Below, piece by piece: positions 1 through 9,136 of a DNA stretch of 64,000 nt. Origin of the DNA: Massilia forsythiae (lineage in GTDB: Bacteria; Pseudomonadota; Gammaproteobacteria; Burkholderiales; Burkholderiaceae_D); NCBI RefSeq assembly GCF_012849555.1, contig NZ_CP051685.1, positions 558,001-622,000 on the forward strand. The letters run 5' to 3'. A program made the translations under genes and the position numbers. The notes below the pieces were generated by a model, which had not been told where the DNA came from, made no database searches, and was given only the letters and a program-made list of their open reading frames with translations. Position 1 is the first letter of the stretch; the number at the start of each line of letters is the position of its first letter.

Positions 1-172
1 CGGCGAGATCGAACTGCGGCTCGGACAAGCCGGACGCCGCCATCTGCCTTTCCAATTCGACACGTGCGGCTTGTTCGATTTGCACCGTTAACGGCGCTGC
101 CGCCGCTTGCGCGAGGACAGGAAACAGCGCAAATGTAGAAACGACAAGGGTTGCCTTACAGAAAGCAATCAT
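1..172 (-). CDS. flgA: FlgA, flagellar P-ring assembly chaperone (N-terminal part, cut by window edge)
   Basis: Reading leftward from ATG at 172, the first 57 codons encode a signal peptide (MIAFCKATLVV, then a hydrophobic stretch ending near AQAAAAP) followed by IEQAARVELERQMAASGLSE. This fits the start of mature FlgA, the periplasmic chaperone needed to build the P ring from FlgI. The gene runs off the left edge, so its SAF-type C-terminal domain is not seen. Its head-to-head position with flgB at 245 is the usual arrangement in Betaproteobacteria and supports the call. The 72-bp divergent gap must hold both promoters; I saw no clear FliA-type motif in it. Confidence 0.8.
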   Translation of the reverse strand, partial: MIAFCKATLVVSTFALFPVLAQAAAAPLTVQIEQAARVELERQMAASGLSEPQFDLA

Positions 173-244
173 TAGAATAGCGTCAGCGAAAGAAAAAACG
201 ATTCTACCAATCACACTGGCTTCGAACGATGGAGGTTCCGCACC

Positions 245-616
245 ATGACGTTTAATTTCAAGGATGCCCTCGGCGTACACGCCGACGCACTGCAGGTGCG
301 CGCCGATCGCACCAAGGTGCTGGCGGCAAACATTGCCAACGAAAGCACGCCCGGCTACACCGCACGCGACATCGACTTCGCGGCCGCGCTGCAACAGCAC
401 GTCGACAGCGAGTCGGGCGCCGGCGGGGCCGAGCTGAGCCTGGGCGACGGCGATCCGCTGTACCGCGTGCCCTACCACCCCAGCGTCGACGGCAACACCG
501 TCGAGATCGGCGTGGAGCAAGCGGCGTTTTCGCAGAACGCATCCGACTTCCAGACCAGCCTGACCTTCGTCAACATGCAGTTGCGCGGCCTGGCCAAGGC
601 CATCAACGGCCAATAA
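245..616 (+). CDS. flgB: FlgB, flagellar proximal rod protein
   Basis: FlgB is one of the small rod proteins that assemble first on the MS ring, in the periplasm. The 123-residue product has the rod/hook N-terminal signature (ALQVRADRTKVLAANIANESTPGYTARDIDF, residues about 16-46) and the C-terminal helix that ends axial proteins (TSLTFVNMQLRGLAKAING). The start is well supported: GGAGG lies 8 nt before ATG 245. It is the first gene of a run of eleven same-strand genes and is followed 23 nt later by flgC. Length is close to the usual 130-140 residues. Confidence 0.95.
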   Translation: MTFNFKDALGVHADALQVRADRTKVLAANIANESTPGYTARDIDFAAALQQHVDSESGAGGAELSLGDGDPLYRVPYHPSVDGNTVEIGVEQAAFSQNASDFQTSLTFVNMQLRGLAKAINGQ

Positions 617-639
617 GCCTCACTTACCGGATCATCAGC

Positions 640-1044
640 ATGGGTTTCAAGGACATTTCTCAGATCGCCGGTTCGGCGATGGCGGCGCAGTCGGTGCGCC
701 TGAATACGATCGCCAGCAACCTGGCCAACGCCGACGCCGCGTCCGGCTCGGAAGCCGAAGCCTACCGCGCCCGCAAACCCGTGTTCGCCTCGGTGATGGG
801 CAACGCGGCCGGCGGCGGCGTGCAGGTGCTCGACGTGGTCGAAAGCAGCGAGCCGCTGCGCCGCGCCCACGAACCGGACAATCCCAAGGCCGACGCCGAG
901 GGCATGGTGTACTACACCAACGTCAACCAGGTGGCCGAGATGGCCGACATGATGTCCGCCTCGCGCGCCTTCGAGACCAACGTCGAGGTGCTGGGCCGGA
1001 TCAAATCGATGCAGCAGTCGCTGCTGAAACTCGGAGAATCTTGA
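640..1044 (+). CDS. flgC: FlgC, flagellar proximal rod protein
   Basis: This is a rod subunit of the basal body, 134 residues. It carries the axial-protein N-terminal motif (VRLNTIASNLANADAASGSEAEAYRARKPVF) and the FlgC C-terminus (VNQVAEMADMMSASRAFETNVEVL), which packs as the outer coiled-coil partner. Its stop codon (1042-1044) sits just before the flgD start, which suggests translational coupling. The Shine-Dalgarno sequence is weak, with only GGATC upstream. Family length is about 134-140, so it is intact. Confidence 0.95.
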   Translation: MGFKDISQIAGSAMAAQSVRLNTIASNLANADAASGSEAEAYRARKPVFASVMGNAAGGGVQVLDVVESSEPLRRAHEPDNPKADAEGMVYYTNVNQVAEMADMMSASRAFETNVEVLGRIKSMQQSLLKLGES

Positions 1045-1046
1045 AC

Positions 1047-1715
1047 ATGGTGACCACGACCTCGACCTCGAACAGCCTCGCCGGCAATGCCACGACCACC
1101 GGCGGCAACGCCGTGGCGGCGCAAGCCACGACCAGCGAAAACCGCGACATGTTCACCAAGCTGCTGGTGGCGCAGATCCAGAACCAGGATCCGCTGCAGC
1201 CGCAGGATCCGACCACCTACGTCAACCAGCTGTCGCAGCTGTCCCAGACCGAAGCGCTGCAGAACCTGTCGCAGATGACCACCGCCAACGCCAGCGTGCT
1301 GCAGAGCCTGCAGACGCTGGCCATGGGTGGCCAGGTCGGCTCCGACGTCACCGTCAATACCGGCACGCTGCAGCTCGGCGACGAAAAGGTCAGCGGCAAC
1401 GTCCAGCTGCTCGGCGCCAGCAGCGCCACCGACCTGGTGCTGACCGGCAGCGACGGCCGCCAGCATACGGTGGCACTGGGCGCGCACGGCTCCGGTTCGC
1501 TGCCGTTCACGCTCGACCCGAGCGCGCTGGGACTGGCGCCGGGCACGTATGCGATCCAGGCCAAGCCGGCCGACGGCAGCGCGCCGCAGATCGAGGTCTC
1601 GGCGCGCCTGAACAGCGTGCGCGTGACCAATGCCGGCGTGGTGCTGCAGGTGGCCAACGTGGGCGACGTCGCCACCTCGTCCATCACCGCATTCAACGGC
1701 AAGACCGGCGCCTGA
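1047..1715 (+). CDS. flgD: FlgD, hook capping (scaffold) protein
   Basis: FlgD sits at the tip of the growing hook, guides polymerisation of FlgE and is later replaced by FlgK. The 222-residue product has the FlgD N-terminal region (FTKLLVAQIQNQDPLQPQDPTTYVNQLSQLSQTEALQNL), a central beta-rich FlgD Ig-like and Tudor-like region, and a hydrophilic low-complexity start rich in Thr and Ser. I chose ATG 1047 because GGAG at 1033-1036 is 10 nt upstream. An in-frame TTG at 1041, overlapping the flgC stop, would add two residues but lies too close to that ribosome binding site. Confidence 0.93.
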   Translation: MVTTTSTSNSLAGNATTTGGNAVAAQATTSENRDMFTKLLVAQIQNQDPLQPQDPTTYVNQLSQLSQTEALQNLSQMTTANASVLQSLQTLAMGGQVGSDVTVNTGTLQLGDEKVSGNVQLLGASSATDLVLTGSDGRQHTVALGAHGSGSLPFTLDPSALGLAPGTYAIQAKPADGSAPQIEVSARLNSVRVTNAGVVLQVANVGDVATSSITAFNGKTGA

Positions 1716-1759
1716 GCGCCACGGCATCCGCCTCCGCACATCATTCATCAGGAATCGAC

Positions 1760-2944
1760 ATGAGCTTCGACATCGCACTGTCCGGCATCCAGGCCATCAA
1801 CGAGCAACTGGAAACCGTCTCCAACAACATCGCCAACGCCGCCACCTACGGCTTCAAGGCCGGCCGCGCCAACTTCTCGTCGGTGTATGCCGGCACCAAG
1901 GCCAACGGCGTGGAAATCGGCTCGGTCACCCAGAACATCAGCCAGAACGGCAGCACCACCACCACCGGGCGCGCGCTCGACGCCGCCATCGACGGCCGCG
2001 GCTTCTTCGTCAGCCGCGACACGCAAGGCGGCCTGACCTACTCGCGCGTCGGCATCTTCTCGACCGACACCAAGGGCTTCCTGATCGACAGCAACGGCAA
2101 GAAGATCCAGGGCTACGGCCCGGCCAACGGCGGCGCCCTCGGCGCCATGGGCGACATCCAGGTGCCGACCGGCCAGATCCCGGCGGTGGCCACCACCGGC
2201 GTGGCCTATGTCGGCAACCTGTCGGCCGACGCCAAGGTCCACACCGGCACCTTCAGCGCCAGCGATTCCAGCACCTACGACACGGTCAAGCAATCGGTGG
2301 CCTACGATTCGCTCGGCAACCAGCACACCATCTCGGCCTACTACGTGCGCAGCGGCGACAACAGCGTCGACGTCTACTACGGCGTCGACAGCGCCGCCGC
2401 CGCCAAGGGCGCGACCCTGACCTTCAACACCGACGGCTCGCTCAAGAGCACCGCTCCGGCCGCCGTCAGCGTCGCCATCCCGGCCTCGAATGGCGCAGCG
2501 GCCGGCACGGTCGCCTTCACCTACACCGGCACCACGCTGTTCGCCGGCGATTCCACCACCACCACCAACCGCAGCGACGGCTACGCCTCCGGCGCCTTCG
2601 TCGGCGTGTCGATGTCGGCCGACGGCTCGCTGGTGGCCAAGTACAGCAACGACCAGTCGCAGGTGGTCGGCACCATCGCCATCGCCAGCTTCGCCAACGA
2701 AGGCGCCCTGACCTCGATCAGCGACACCAGCTGGAGCGCCAATGCGTCCTCCGGCGCGGCGCTATACAACACCCCGGGCGTCGGCCTGGCGGGCAAGCTG
2801 TCCACCGGCGCGCTGGAAGGCTCGAACGTCGACATCACCTCGGAGCTGGTCGGCCTGATGACCTCGCAGCGCAACTACCAGGCCAACTCCAAGGTGCTCA
2901 CCACCGAAAGCCAGATGATGCAGGCCCTGATGCAGGCCCTGTAA
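1760..2944 (+). CDS. flgE: FlgE, flagellar hook protein
   Basis: FlgE polymerises into the universal-joint hook. The product is 394 residues. It begins with the hook/basal-body signature (ALSGIQAINEQLETVSNNIANAATYGFKAGR), has a Ser/Thr/Gly/Ala-rich central surface domain (about residues 140-300), and ends with the conserved C-terminal helix ([18 protein letters not shown], then TSQRNYQANSKVL). An AGGA sequence precedes the ATG. Length is similar to the enterobacterial protein of about 400 residues. It lies between the hook cap gene flgD and the rod genes flgF and flgG. Confidence 0.96.
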   Translation: MSFDIALSGIQAINEQLETVSNNIANAATYGFKAGRANFSSVYAGTKANGVEIGSVTQNISQNGSTTTTGRALDAAIDGRGFFVSRDTQGGLTYSRVGIFSTDTKGFLIDSNGKKIQGYGPANGGALGAMGDIQVPTGQIPAVATTGVAYVGNLSADAKVHTGTFSASDSSTYDTVKQSVAYDSLGNQHTISAYYVRSGDNSVDVYYGVDSAAAAKGATLTFNTDGSLKSTAPAAVSVAIPASNGAAAGTVAFTYTGTTLFAGDSTTTTNRSDGYASGAFVGVSMSADGSLVAKYSNDQSQVVGTIAIASFANEGALTSISDTSWSANASSGAALYNTPGVGLAGKLSTGALEGSNVDITSELVGLMTSQRNYQANSKVLTTESQMMQALMQAL

Positions 2945-2960
2945 AAGGAAGCGCACCGCC

Positions 2961-3686
2961 ATGGATAAACTGATCTTCACCGCCGTCTCCGGCGCCGACC
3001 GCCTGATGCGCGCCCAGCAGGTCCACGCCAACAACCTGGCCAACCTGGACACCGCGGGCTTCCGCGCCAGCATGGAAGTGAGCAGCAGCCAGCAGGTCAA
3101 CGCCTACGGCTACGACGACCGCCACATGTCGACCATGCAGGCCGACACCGTCTCGAGCCGCGCCGGCGCGGTGCGCGAGACCGGCCGCCCGCTCGACGTG
3201 GCGATCGGCGGCCAGGGCTACCTGGCGGTGCAGTACGGCGACGGCGAAGCGTACACGCGCTCGGGCGAGATCGACATCGGCGCCGACGGCGCACTGTCGG
3301 TGCACGGCCGCCCGCTGCTGGGCGAAGGCGGCCCGATCACGCTGCCGCCGCACACCGCGGTGGAGATCGGCACCGACGGCACCGTTTCGGTGCTGACCGA
3401 AGGCGCGACCCAGATGCAGGTGGTCGACAAGCTGAAACTGGTGAACGCCGAAGGCGCCGAACTGACCAAGAACGAGGCCGGCCTGATCGTGCCGCGCAAC
3501 GGCGGCGACCTGGCCGCCGACCCGGCGGTGAAGGTGCGCCCGCGCGCGCTGGAAGGCAGCAACGTGTCGGCGGTCGAGGAAATGGTCGCCACCATGAGCC
3601 TGAACCGCAGCTTCGAACTGCAGATGCGCCTGTTCAAGGCCAGCGACAGCATGAACGAATCGGGCAACCGCCTGCTCGGCGCCTGA
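2961..3686 (+). CDS. flgF: FlgF, flagellar rod protein
   Basis: FlgF is a rod subunit between the proximal rod and FlgG. The 241-residue product shows the N-terminal rod motif (DRLMRAQQVHANNLANLDTAGFRASMEV), the FlgE/F/G-like D1 region (DVAIGGQGYLAVQYGDGEAYTRSG) and the C-terminal signature (ALEGSNVSAVEEMVATM, then SLNRSFELQMRLF). AGGA lies ahead of the ATG, and the gap from flgE is 16 nt. Length is close to the usual 245-250. The shared D1 motif with FlgG, its neighbour, is expected for this paralogous group. Confidence 0.95.
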   Translation: MDKLIFTAVSGADRLMRAQQVHANNLANLDTAGFRASMEVSSSQQVNAYGYDDRHMSTMQADTVSSRAGAVRETGRPLDVAIGGQGYLAVQYGDGEAYTRSGEIDIGADGALSVHGRPLLGEGGPITLPPHTAVEIGTDGTVSVLTEGATQMQVVDKLKLVNAEGAELTKNEAGLIVPRNGGDLAADPAVKVRPRALEGSNVSAVEEMVATMSLNRSFELQMRLFKASDSMNESGNRLLGA

Positions 3687-3728
3687 CGCCGCGTACATCG
3701 CCCTTAACGAATCGAGAGAGAAGAGACC

Positions 3729-4514
3729 ATGAATCCAGCAATGTGGATCAGCAAGACCGGCGTGCAGGCCCAGGATGCGAAGCTGCAGGCCATCGCCAAC
3801 AACCTGGCCAACGTGAACACGGTCGGCTTCAAGCGCGACCGCGTGGTGTTCGAAGACCTGTTCTACCAGGTCGACAAGCAGCCGGGCGCGCAGACCGCCG
3901 ACAACACCGTCACCAACGGCGTCCAGCTCGGCAACGGCACCCACATCGTCGGCACCCAGAAGGTGTTCACCAACGGCAGCTTGCAGACCACCAGCCAGCC
4001 GCTCGACGTGGCCATCTCCGGCAACGGCTTCCTGCAAGTGCGCCGTCCGGACGGCCAGCCGGCCTTCACCCGTGCCGGCCAGCTGCAGGTCGATGCCAAC
4101 GGCGTGCTGGTCAACGCCCAGGGCTTGCCGCTGGTGCCGCAGATCACGGTGCCGAATAACGCGCTGTCGCTCACCATCGGCGAGAACGGCATGGTCAGCG
4201 CCACCATCCCGGGCAACGCCACGCCGACCGAACTGGGCCAGCTGACCCTGACCACCTTCGTCAATCCGGCCGGCCTGCAGGCGCTGGGCGAAAACCTGTT
4301 CCAGGAAACCGCCGCCAGCGGCACCCCGAACGAAGGCAAGCCGGGCGATTCCGCCTTCGGCAAACTGAAACAGGGCGCGCTGGAAGGCTCGAACGTGCAG
4401 GTGGTCGAGGAGATGGTCGACATGATCGCGGCCCAGCGTACCTACGAGATGAACACCAAGGTACTGTCGGCCGCCGACAACATGCTGCAGTACCTGTCGC
4501 AGGCGGCGCGCTGA
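3729..4514 (+). CDS. flgG: FlgG, flagellar distal rod protein
   Basis: FlgG forms the distal rod that passes through the P and L rings. The product is 261 residues, matching the family length of 260-262. It has the signature [20 protein letters not shown] at the N-terminus, the FlgG-specific stretch [20 protein letters not shown], and the C-terminal motif ([18 protein letters not shown], then [13 protein letters not shown]). A purine-rich ribosome binding region (GAGAGAGAAGAG) precedes ATG 3729. flgH begins 2 nt after the stop. Confidence 0.97.
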   Translation: MNPAMWISKTGVQAQDAKLQAIANNLANVNTVGFKRDRVVFEDLFYQVDKQPGAQTADNTVTNGVQLGNGTHIVGTQKVFTNGSLQTTSQPLDVAISGNGFLQVRRPDGQPAFTRAGQLQVDANGVLVNAQGLPLVPQITVPNNALSLTIGENGMVSATIPGNATPTELGQLTLTTFVNPAGLQALGENLFQETAASGTPNEGKPGDSAFGKLKQGALEGSNVQVVEEMVDMIAAQRTYEMNTKVLSAADNMLQYLSQAAR

Positions 4515-4516
4515 GC

Positions 4517-5185
4517 ATGCGCGGCCTCGCCCTCACCCTGTGCGCGACGGCGGCGCTGCTGCTGGGCGGCTGCGCCGCGCGCGTGCCGCTGGCCAAGCCG
4601 GCGCCGGTCGACGACGCGCTGGCCCTGCCCAAGACCCAGCCGACGCGCGCCGGCATGTCGGGCGGCGTGTTCTCGTCCGACACCGTGTCGCTGACCTCGG
4701 ACGCGCGCGCCTTCCGCGTCGGCGACGTGGTCACCGTGTTGCTGCAGGAAACCACGCAGGCCAGCAAGAAGGCCGGCACCAGCTTCAGCAAGGGTTCCTC
4801 GGCCTCGGTCACGCCGCTCAATGCGCTCGGCAAGACCTTCGGCCGTACCGGCATCGACATCGCCGCCGACCGCAGCTTCCAGGGCGACGCCACCAGCACC
4901 CAGCAGAACGCGCTGTCCGGCGCGGTGACCGTGCTGGTGCAGGAAGTGCTGCCCAACGGCCTGCTGCGCGTGGCCGGCGAAAAGCGCCTGCAGCTGAACC
5001 AGGGCGAGGAATTCCTGCGCCTGAAGGGTTACCTGCGCGCCGCCGACATCGACGCCGACAACCAGGTCTCGTCGCTGCGCGTGGCCAACGCCCGCATCGC
5101 CTTTTCCGGCCAGGGCACCCTGGCCGACGCCAATACCCCCGGCTGGCTGACCCGCTTCTTCACCGGCCCCCTGATGCCGTTCTGA
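4517..5185 (+). CDS. flgH: FlgH, flagellar L-ring lipoprotein
   Basis: FlgH forms the outer-membrane L ring around the distal rod. The 222-residue precursor begins with a lipoprotein signal peptide whose lipobox LGGC places the lipidated cysteine at residue 19. The mature protein contains the conserved region [22 protein letters not shown] and ends with the FlgH signature ([24 protein letters not shown], then TRFF). It starts 2 nt after flgG and is followed 8 nt later by flgI, so the ring genes are coupled. Confidence 0.96.
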   Translation: MRGLALTLCATAALLLGGCAARVPLAKPAPVDDALALPKTQPTRAGMSGGVFSSDTVSLTSDARAFRVGDVVTVLLQETTQASKKAGTSFSKGSSASVTPLNALGKTFGRTGIDIAADRSFQGDATSTQQNALSGAVTVLVQEVLPNGLLRVAGEKRLQLNQGEEFLRLKGYLRAADIDADNQVSSLRVANARIAFSGQGTLADANTPGWLTRFFTGPLMPF

Positions 5186-5193
5186 GAATATCC

Positions 5194-6381
5194 ATGATCC
5201 GATTCCCTGGCGCCGGCCTGTCGGCGCGCATCGCTTCCCTGGCCGTGCTGGCCGCCATGTCGTTCGGCGCCCTGGCCGCGCCCTCCGTCCCGGCGACGTC
5301 GGCGGCAGCTTCCGCGCTGGCGAATGCCACCGCCATGCCGCGCACCCAGCCGCTGCGCAACCTGGTCAGCGTCGAAGGCGTGCGCGAGAATCCGCTGATC
5401 GGCTACGGCCTGGTGGTCGGCCTGAACGGCAGCGGCGACTCGACCCAGGTCAAGTATTCGAGCCAGTCGGTCACCAACATGCTCAAGCAGTTCGGCGTGC
5501 GCCTGCCGGACGGCGAGGAAGCCAAGAACAAGAACGTGGCCGCGGTGATGGTCTCGGCCGTGTTCCCGCCGGGCTACCGGCGCGGCCAGGCCATCGACGT
5601 CACCGTGTCCTCGCTGGGCGACGCCAAGAGCCTGCGCGGCGGCACCCTGCTGCTGACCCAGCTGCGCGCGGCCGACAACGAAGTCTATGCGCTGGCCCAG
5701 GGCAACATGGTGGTCGGCGGCCTGACCGCGTCCGGCAAGAGCGGCTCCTCGGTGACGGTGAACACCCCGACCGGCGGCCGCATCCCCAACGGCGCCATGA
5801 TCGAGCGCGAGATCGCCACCGACTTCTCCACCCGCCCGCAAGTGCTGCTGCGCCTGCGCCATCCGAACTTCGACACCGCCACCAACGTGGTCAACGCGAT
5901 CAACCGTCGCTTCGGCGAGGTCGCCACCACCGCCGACGGCACCAGCGTCGAAGTGGTGGCGCCGGCCAATCCGACCGAGCGCGTCGCCTTTGTCGCCAAG
6001 CTGGAAAACATGGTGGTGGAAGCCGGCGCCGAAACGCCGCGCGTGGTGTTCAACTCGCGCACCGGCACCGTGGTGATCTCGGACGGCTTGCGCGTGAAAT
6101 CGGCGGCCGTCACCCACGGCGCCCTGAAGGTGGTGATCTCGGAAAGCGCCGCGGTCAGCCAGCCGGGCCCGTTCTCCAAGGGCCAGACCGCGGTCACGCC
6201 GCAATCCAAGGTGTCGGTGGACCAGGGCTCGGGCCAGATGTTCCACTGGCCGCCGGGCGCGCGCCTGCAGACCATCATCGACGTGGTCAACAGCCTGGGC
6301 GCCTCGCCCGACGACATCATGGCGATCCTGCAGGCGCTCGACCAGGCCGGCGCGATCGAAGGCGAACTGGTGGTGATCTGA
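5194..6381 (+). CDS. flgI: FlgI, flagellar P-ring protein
   Basis: FlgI builds the periplasmic P ring and needs FlgA for assembly. From ATG 5194 the product has 395 residues: a cleavable signal peptide ending near GALAAPS, an Ala/Ser/Pro-rich linker, then the conserved start of the mature protein ([20 protein letters not shown]) and the C-terminal signature ([20 protein letters not shown]). The reading frame stays open far upstream through flgH, so the start was set by the signal peptide and the 8-nt spacing from flgH. It is about 30 residues longer than the enterobacterial protein because of the linker. Confidence 0.95.
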   Translation: MIRFPGAGLSARIASLAVLAAMSFGALAAPSVPATSAAASALANATAMPRTQPLRNLVSVEGVRENPLIGYGLVVGLNGSGDSTQVKYSSQSVTNMLKQFGVRLPDGEEAKNKNVAAVMVSAVFPPGYRRGQAIDVTVSSLGDAKSLRGGTLLLTQLRAADNEVYALAQGNMVVGGLTASGKSGSSVTVNTPTGGRIPNGAMIEREIATDFSTRPQVLLRLRHPNFDTATNVVNAINRRFGEVATTADGTSVEVVAPANPTERVAFVAKLENMVVEAGAETPRVVFNSRTGTVVISDGLRVKSAAVTHGALKVVISESAAVSQPGPFSKGQTAVTPQSKVSVDQGSGQMFHWPPGARLQTIIDVVNSLGASPDDIMAILQALDQAGAIEGELVVI

Positions 6382-6770
6382 TGGCCAACGATTTCACGCA
6401 CCTGAACGCCGCTGCCCTCAAGCCGCTGCATCCCGAGCGGGCGGACGCCAAGGACCCGGTGGCGCCGGCCACCGATGCCGCCGCCAGCGCCGCCGGCGCC
6501 GCTCCTTCCGTCGATCCCGCCTACGCGGCGAAAGCCACCAAGGCCGCGGTCGAGTTCGAGAGCTTCTTCATCTCGCACATGCTGCACCAGATGCGCGAGA
6601 GTACGCGCACCATCGCGCCCGACGACAGCCCGTCCAAGGACCGCACCAACCAGGACATGACCGACATGGTCGACAACATGCTGGCCGGGAACTTGGCGAA
6701 CCAGCGCGCCTTCGGTGTCGCCGACGCCATCCTGAAACAATTATTGCCGCCGCTTAATAAAACGGAATAA
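6381..6770 (+). CDS. flgJ: FlgJ, rod-binding domain only (no muramidase domain)
   Basis: FlgJ caps the growing rod; in many Gram-negatives it also carries a C-terminal glucosaminidase that opens the cell wall. This product has only 129 residues. After an Ala-rich N-terminal linker it shows the rod-binding signature (KAAVEFESFFISHMLHQMRES, residues about 53-73, and DMTDMVDNMLAGNLANQRAFGVADAIL), then stops. The usual two-domain length is about 310, so the hydrolase half is absent. The start overlaps the flgI stop by one base (TGATG). There is no leftover hydrolase sequence in the 69-bp gap to flgK. Confidence 0.9.
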   Translation: MANDFTHLNAAALKPLHPERADAKDPVAPATDAAASAAGAAPSVDPAYAAKATKAAVEFESFFISHMLHQMRESTRTIAPDDSPSKDRTNQDMTDMVDNMLAGNLANQRAFGVADAILKQLLPPLNKTE

Positions 6771-6839
6771 ACGGTCGCCTGTCATTACCAGGGCCGCAGC
6801 AAACGTCCCGCCGATCCCGCAACCCCAACGACCCGCACC

Positions 6840-8210
6840 ATGAGCATCCTGAACAACGCGCTGTCCGGAGCGCTCGCTTCGCAACTGGCCCTGTCGGCAA
6901 GCAGCCAGAACATCGCCAACCTGCAGACCAAGGGCTACACCCGCCAGTCGGCGGTGCTGTCCGCGGCCGCGCCCTCGGCCGGCTCGAACGGGGCCGGCAA
7001 CGGCGTGCGCGTGACTTCGCTGCTGCGCTTTTCCGACAGCTACAAGACCCAGCAGCTGTGGCGCACCAACTCCGACGTCGGCGCGCGTTCCCAGACCCAG
7101 CCTTACATGACGCAGCTGGAACAGGTGATGGGCGACGACGACACCAACCTGTCGAGCGGCGTCGACAAGTTCTTCGCCGCGCTGAACGCGGTCGCCGGCG
7201 TCGACCCGACCTCGACCCCGCTGCGCCAGCAGGTCGTCACCGCCGGCAGCCTGCTGGCCCAGCGCGTCAACAGCCTGAACAACGTGTTCAGCGCCCAGCT
7301 GCAATCGGTGAACCAGCAACGCAGCGCCATCGTCGACTCGGCCAATGCCTCGATCGCCTCGATCGCCTCGCTGAACACGCAGATCGCCGCCGCCAACGCC
7401 GCCGGCAGCAACGCTTCGTCGCTGATCGATGCGCGCGACCAGGCGGTCGACAGCCTGGCCGGCCAGATGGCGCTGGAAGTCACCGAGCAGCCGAACGGCG
7501 CCCTCAACGTTTCCCTCAAGACCGGCCAGTCGCTGGTGCTCGGTGGCGTGGCCGGCAAGCTGGCCGTGAACGGCGGCGACAATCAGAGCTTCAGCCTGTC
7601 GTTCGCCGGCACCGGCTTCGACCTCGATACCGGCAAGATCGGCGGCCAGCTGGGCGGCCTGTCGAGCTACCTGCAGGACACCCTGAAGCCGCTGCAGCAG
7701 GGCGTGGCCGACATCGCCAAGCAGGTGGCCGACAAGGTCAACACCCAGCTGCAGGGCGGCTACGCCATGGACGGCAGCGCCGGCAAGCCGATGTTCGTGT
7801 TCAACGCCGGCAGCACCTCGAACATGCTGCAGGTGGCCGACGGCTTCCAGACCGCGGACCTGGCCTTTTCCGGCGACGGCACTGCAGGCGATACCGGCAA
7901 CCTGCAAAAGCTGGTGAACATCAAGAACCAGTCGATCACCGTCACCGGCCTGGGCAGCGTGCTGGTGAGCGATGCCGACACCCAGCTGGTCGGCAAGCTG
8001 GCCGTGGACAGCCAGCAGAACCAGGCCGCGCTGACCACCGCGCAATCCACGCGCGACCACGCCACCGACGACTGGCAATCGACCAGCGGCGTCAACCAGG
8101 ACGAGGAAGCGGTCAACCTGGTCGAATACCAGAACATGTACCAGGCCAACATGAAGGTGATGTCGGTCGCCAATGCGCTGTTCGACGCCACCCTGGCGAT
8201 GATGGGTTAA
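6840..8210 (+). CDS. flgK: FlgK, hook-filament junction protein 1
   Basis: FlgK (HAP1) forms the first junction layer between hook and filament. The 456-residue product has the axial-protein start (NNALSGALASQLALSASSQNIAN, then LQTKGYTRQSAVL), the FlgK region around GVRVTSLLRFSDSYKTQQLW, and the C-terminal helix NLVEYQNMYQANMKVMSVAN. It is somewhat shorter than the enterobacterial protein (about 547) in the variable central domain. No convincing Shine-Dalgarno sequence lies before ATG 6840, so expression may depend on upstream translation. A 69-bp gap separates it from flgJ. Confidence 0.95.
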   Translation: MSILNNALSGALASQLALSASSQNIANLQTKGYTRQSAVLSAAAPSAGSNGAGNGVRVTSLLRFSDSYKTQQLWRTNSDVGARSQTQPYMTQLEQVMGDDDTNLSSGVDKFFAALNAVAGVDPTSTPLRQQVVTAGSLLAQRVNSLNNVFSAQLQSVNQQRSAIVDSANASIASIASLNTQIAAANAAGSNASSLIDARDQAVDSLAGQMALEVTEQPNGALNVSLKTGQSLVLGGVAGKLAVNGGDNQSFSLSFAGTGFDLDTGKIGGQLGGLSSYLQDTLKPLQQGVADIAKQVADKVNTQLQGGYAMDGSAGKPMFVFNAGSTSNMLQVADGFQTADLAFSGDGTAGDTGNLQKLVNIKNQSITVTGLGSVLVSDADTQLVGKLAVDSQQNQAALTTAQSTRDHATDDWQSTSGVNQDEEAVNLVEYQNMYQANMKVMSVANALFDATLAMMG

Positions 8211-8224
8211 GAGGGAGAACGAGG

Positions 8225-9136
8225 ATGCGAATCGCGACCAGCCAGTACCAGGCGATGATGAACCAGTCGCTTCAGAAGAACCAGGAGCGCATCACCGCCG
8301 TCACCCAGCAGATGGCCGACGGCAACCGTATCCAGAAGCCGTCGGACGATCCGGTCGACAGCGTGCGCCTGTCGCGCCTGAAGCGCGAGGAAGCCGGCAT
8401 CGCGCAATACCGCGCCAACATCGCCGCCGTGCAGCAGCGCATGACCAAGAACGAAGGCTACCTGCAGAACATGGTGGGCGACCTGAACTCCGGCCGCGAC
8501 ATGCTGGTGTGGGCGGCGGACGGCTCGAATACGCCGAGCGACCTGAATTCGATGGTGACCTCGCTGTCTGCGCTGCGCGACAGCCTGGTCTACACCGGCA
8601 ATTCGATCGACCAGGAAGGCCGGTATATCTTTTCCGGCACCGCGACCGGCCAGGCGCCGATCGCCTACGACGCCACCAAGGCCCTCGGTTCGCGCTACAG
8701 CTACGCCGGCAACACCAACGACCAGACCGTCGTGGTGGGCAACGGCGTCACCCAGGCCGCCAACCAGAACGTCAAGGGCATGGAAGACCTGCTCAACCAG
8801 CTCGACCAGACCATCGCCACCCTGTCGGCGCCGGGCGCCAACGCCAACGACCCGGCGGTGCGCGGCGTGGTCGCCAACGGCCTGGGCAGCTTCGACAAGG
8901 CCATCGACCTGTTGTCCGGCAAGGTCGCCATGCTGGGCGGCCAGCAGAACATCCTCAAGACGATCGACGCCAACCACGCCAACGTCAGCCTGTCCAACCA
9001 GAGCGCGATCAACGACATCGGCCAGCTCGACGTCGGCGCCGCGGCGATCGAATTGAACGGCTACCAGACGGCGCTGCAGGCCAGTTATAAAGCCTACAGC
9101 AAGATCGGCAACCTGTCCCTGTTCGCGGCGCTCTGA
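8225..9136 (+). CDS. flgL: FlgL, hook-filament junction protein 3
   Basis: FlgL (HAP3) forms the second junction layer. From ATG 8225 the product has 303 residues. It starts with RIATSQYQAMMNQSLQKNQERI and the flagellin-family N-terminal helix (MADGNRIQKPSDDPVDSVRL) and ends with ELNGYQTALQASYKAYSKI and NLSLFAAL, typical of FlgL. A GGGAG/GAGG region lies just upstream. The frame stays open far upstream through flgK, so the start was chosen by homology and ribosome binding site. The stop overlaps the next gene by one base (TGATG). Confidence 0.95.
   Translation: MRIATSQYQAMMNQSLQKNQERITAVTQQMADGNRIQKPSDDPVDSVRLSRLKREEAGIAQYRANIAAVQQRMTKNEGYLQNMVGDLNSGRDMLVWAADGSNTPSDLNSMVTSLSALRDSLVYTGNSIDQEGRYIFSGTATGQAPIAYDATKALGSRYSYAGNTNDQTVVVGNGVTQAANQNVKGMEDLLNQLDQTIATLSAPGANANDPAVRGVVANGLGSFDKAIDLLSGKVAMLGGQQNILKTIDANHANVSLSNQSAINDIGQLDVGAAAIELNGYQTALQASYKAYSKIGNLSLFAAL

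Noticed and set aside
173..244. FliA (sigma-28) promoter before flgB
   Set aside because: No sequence close to TAAAGTTT with a properly spaced GCCGATAA was found. A sigma-54 or sigma-70 promoter remains possible but is not clear.
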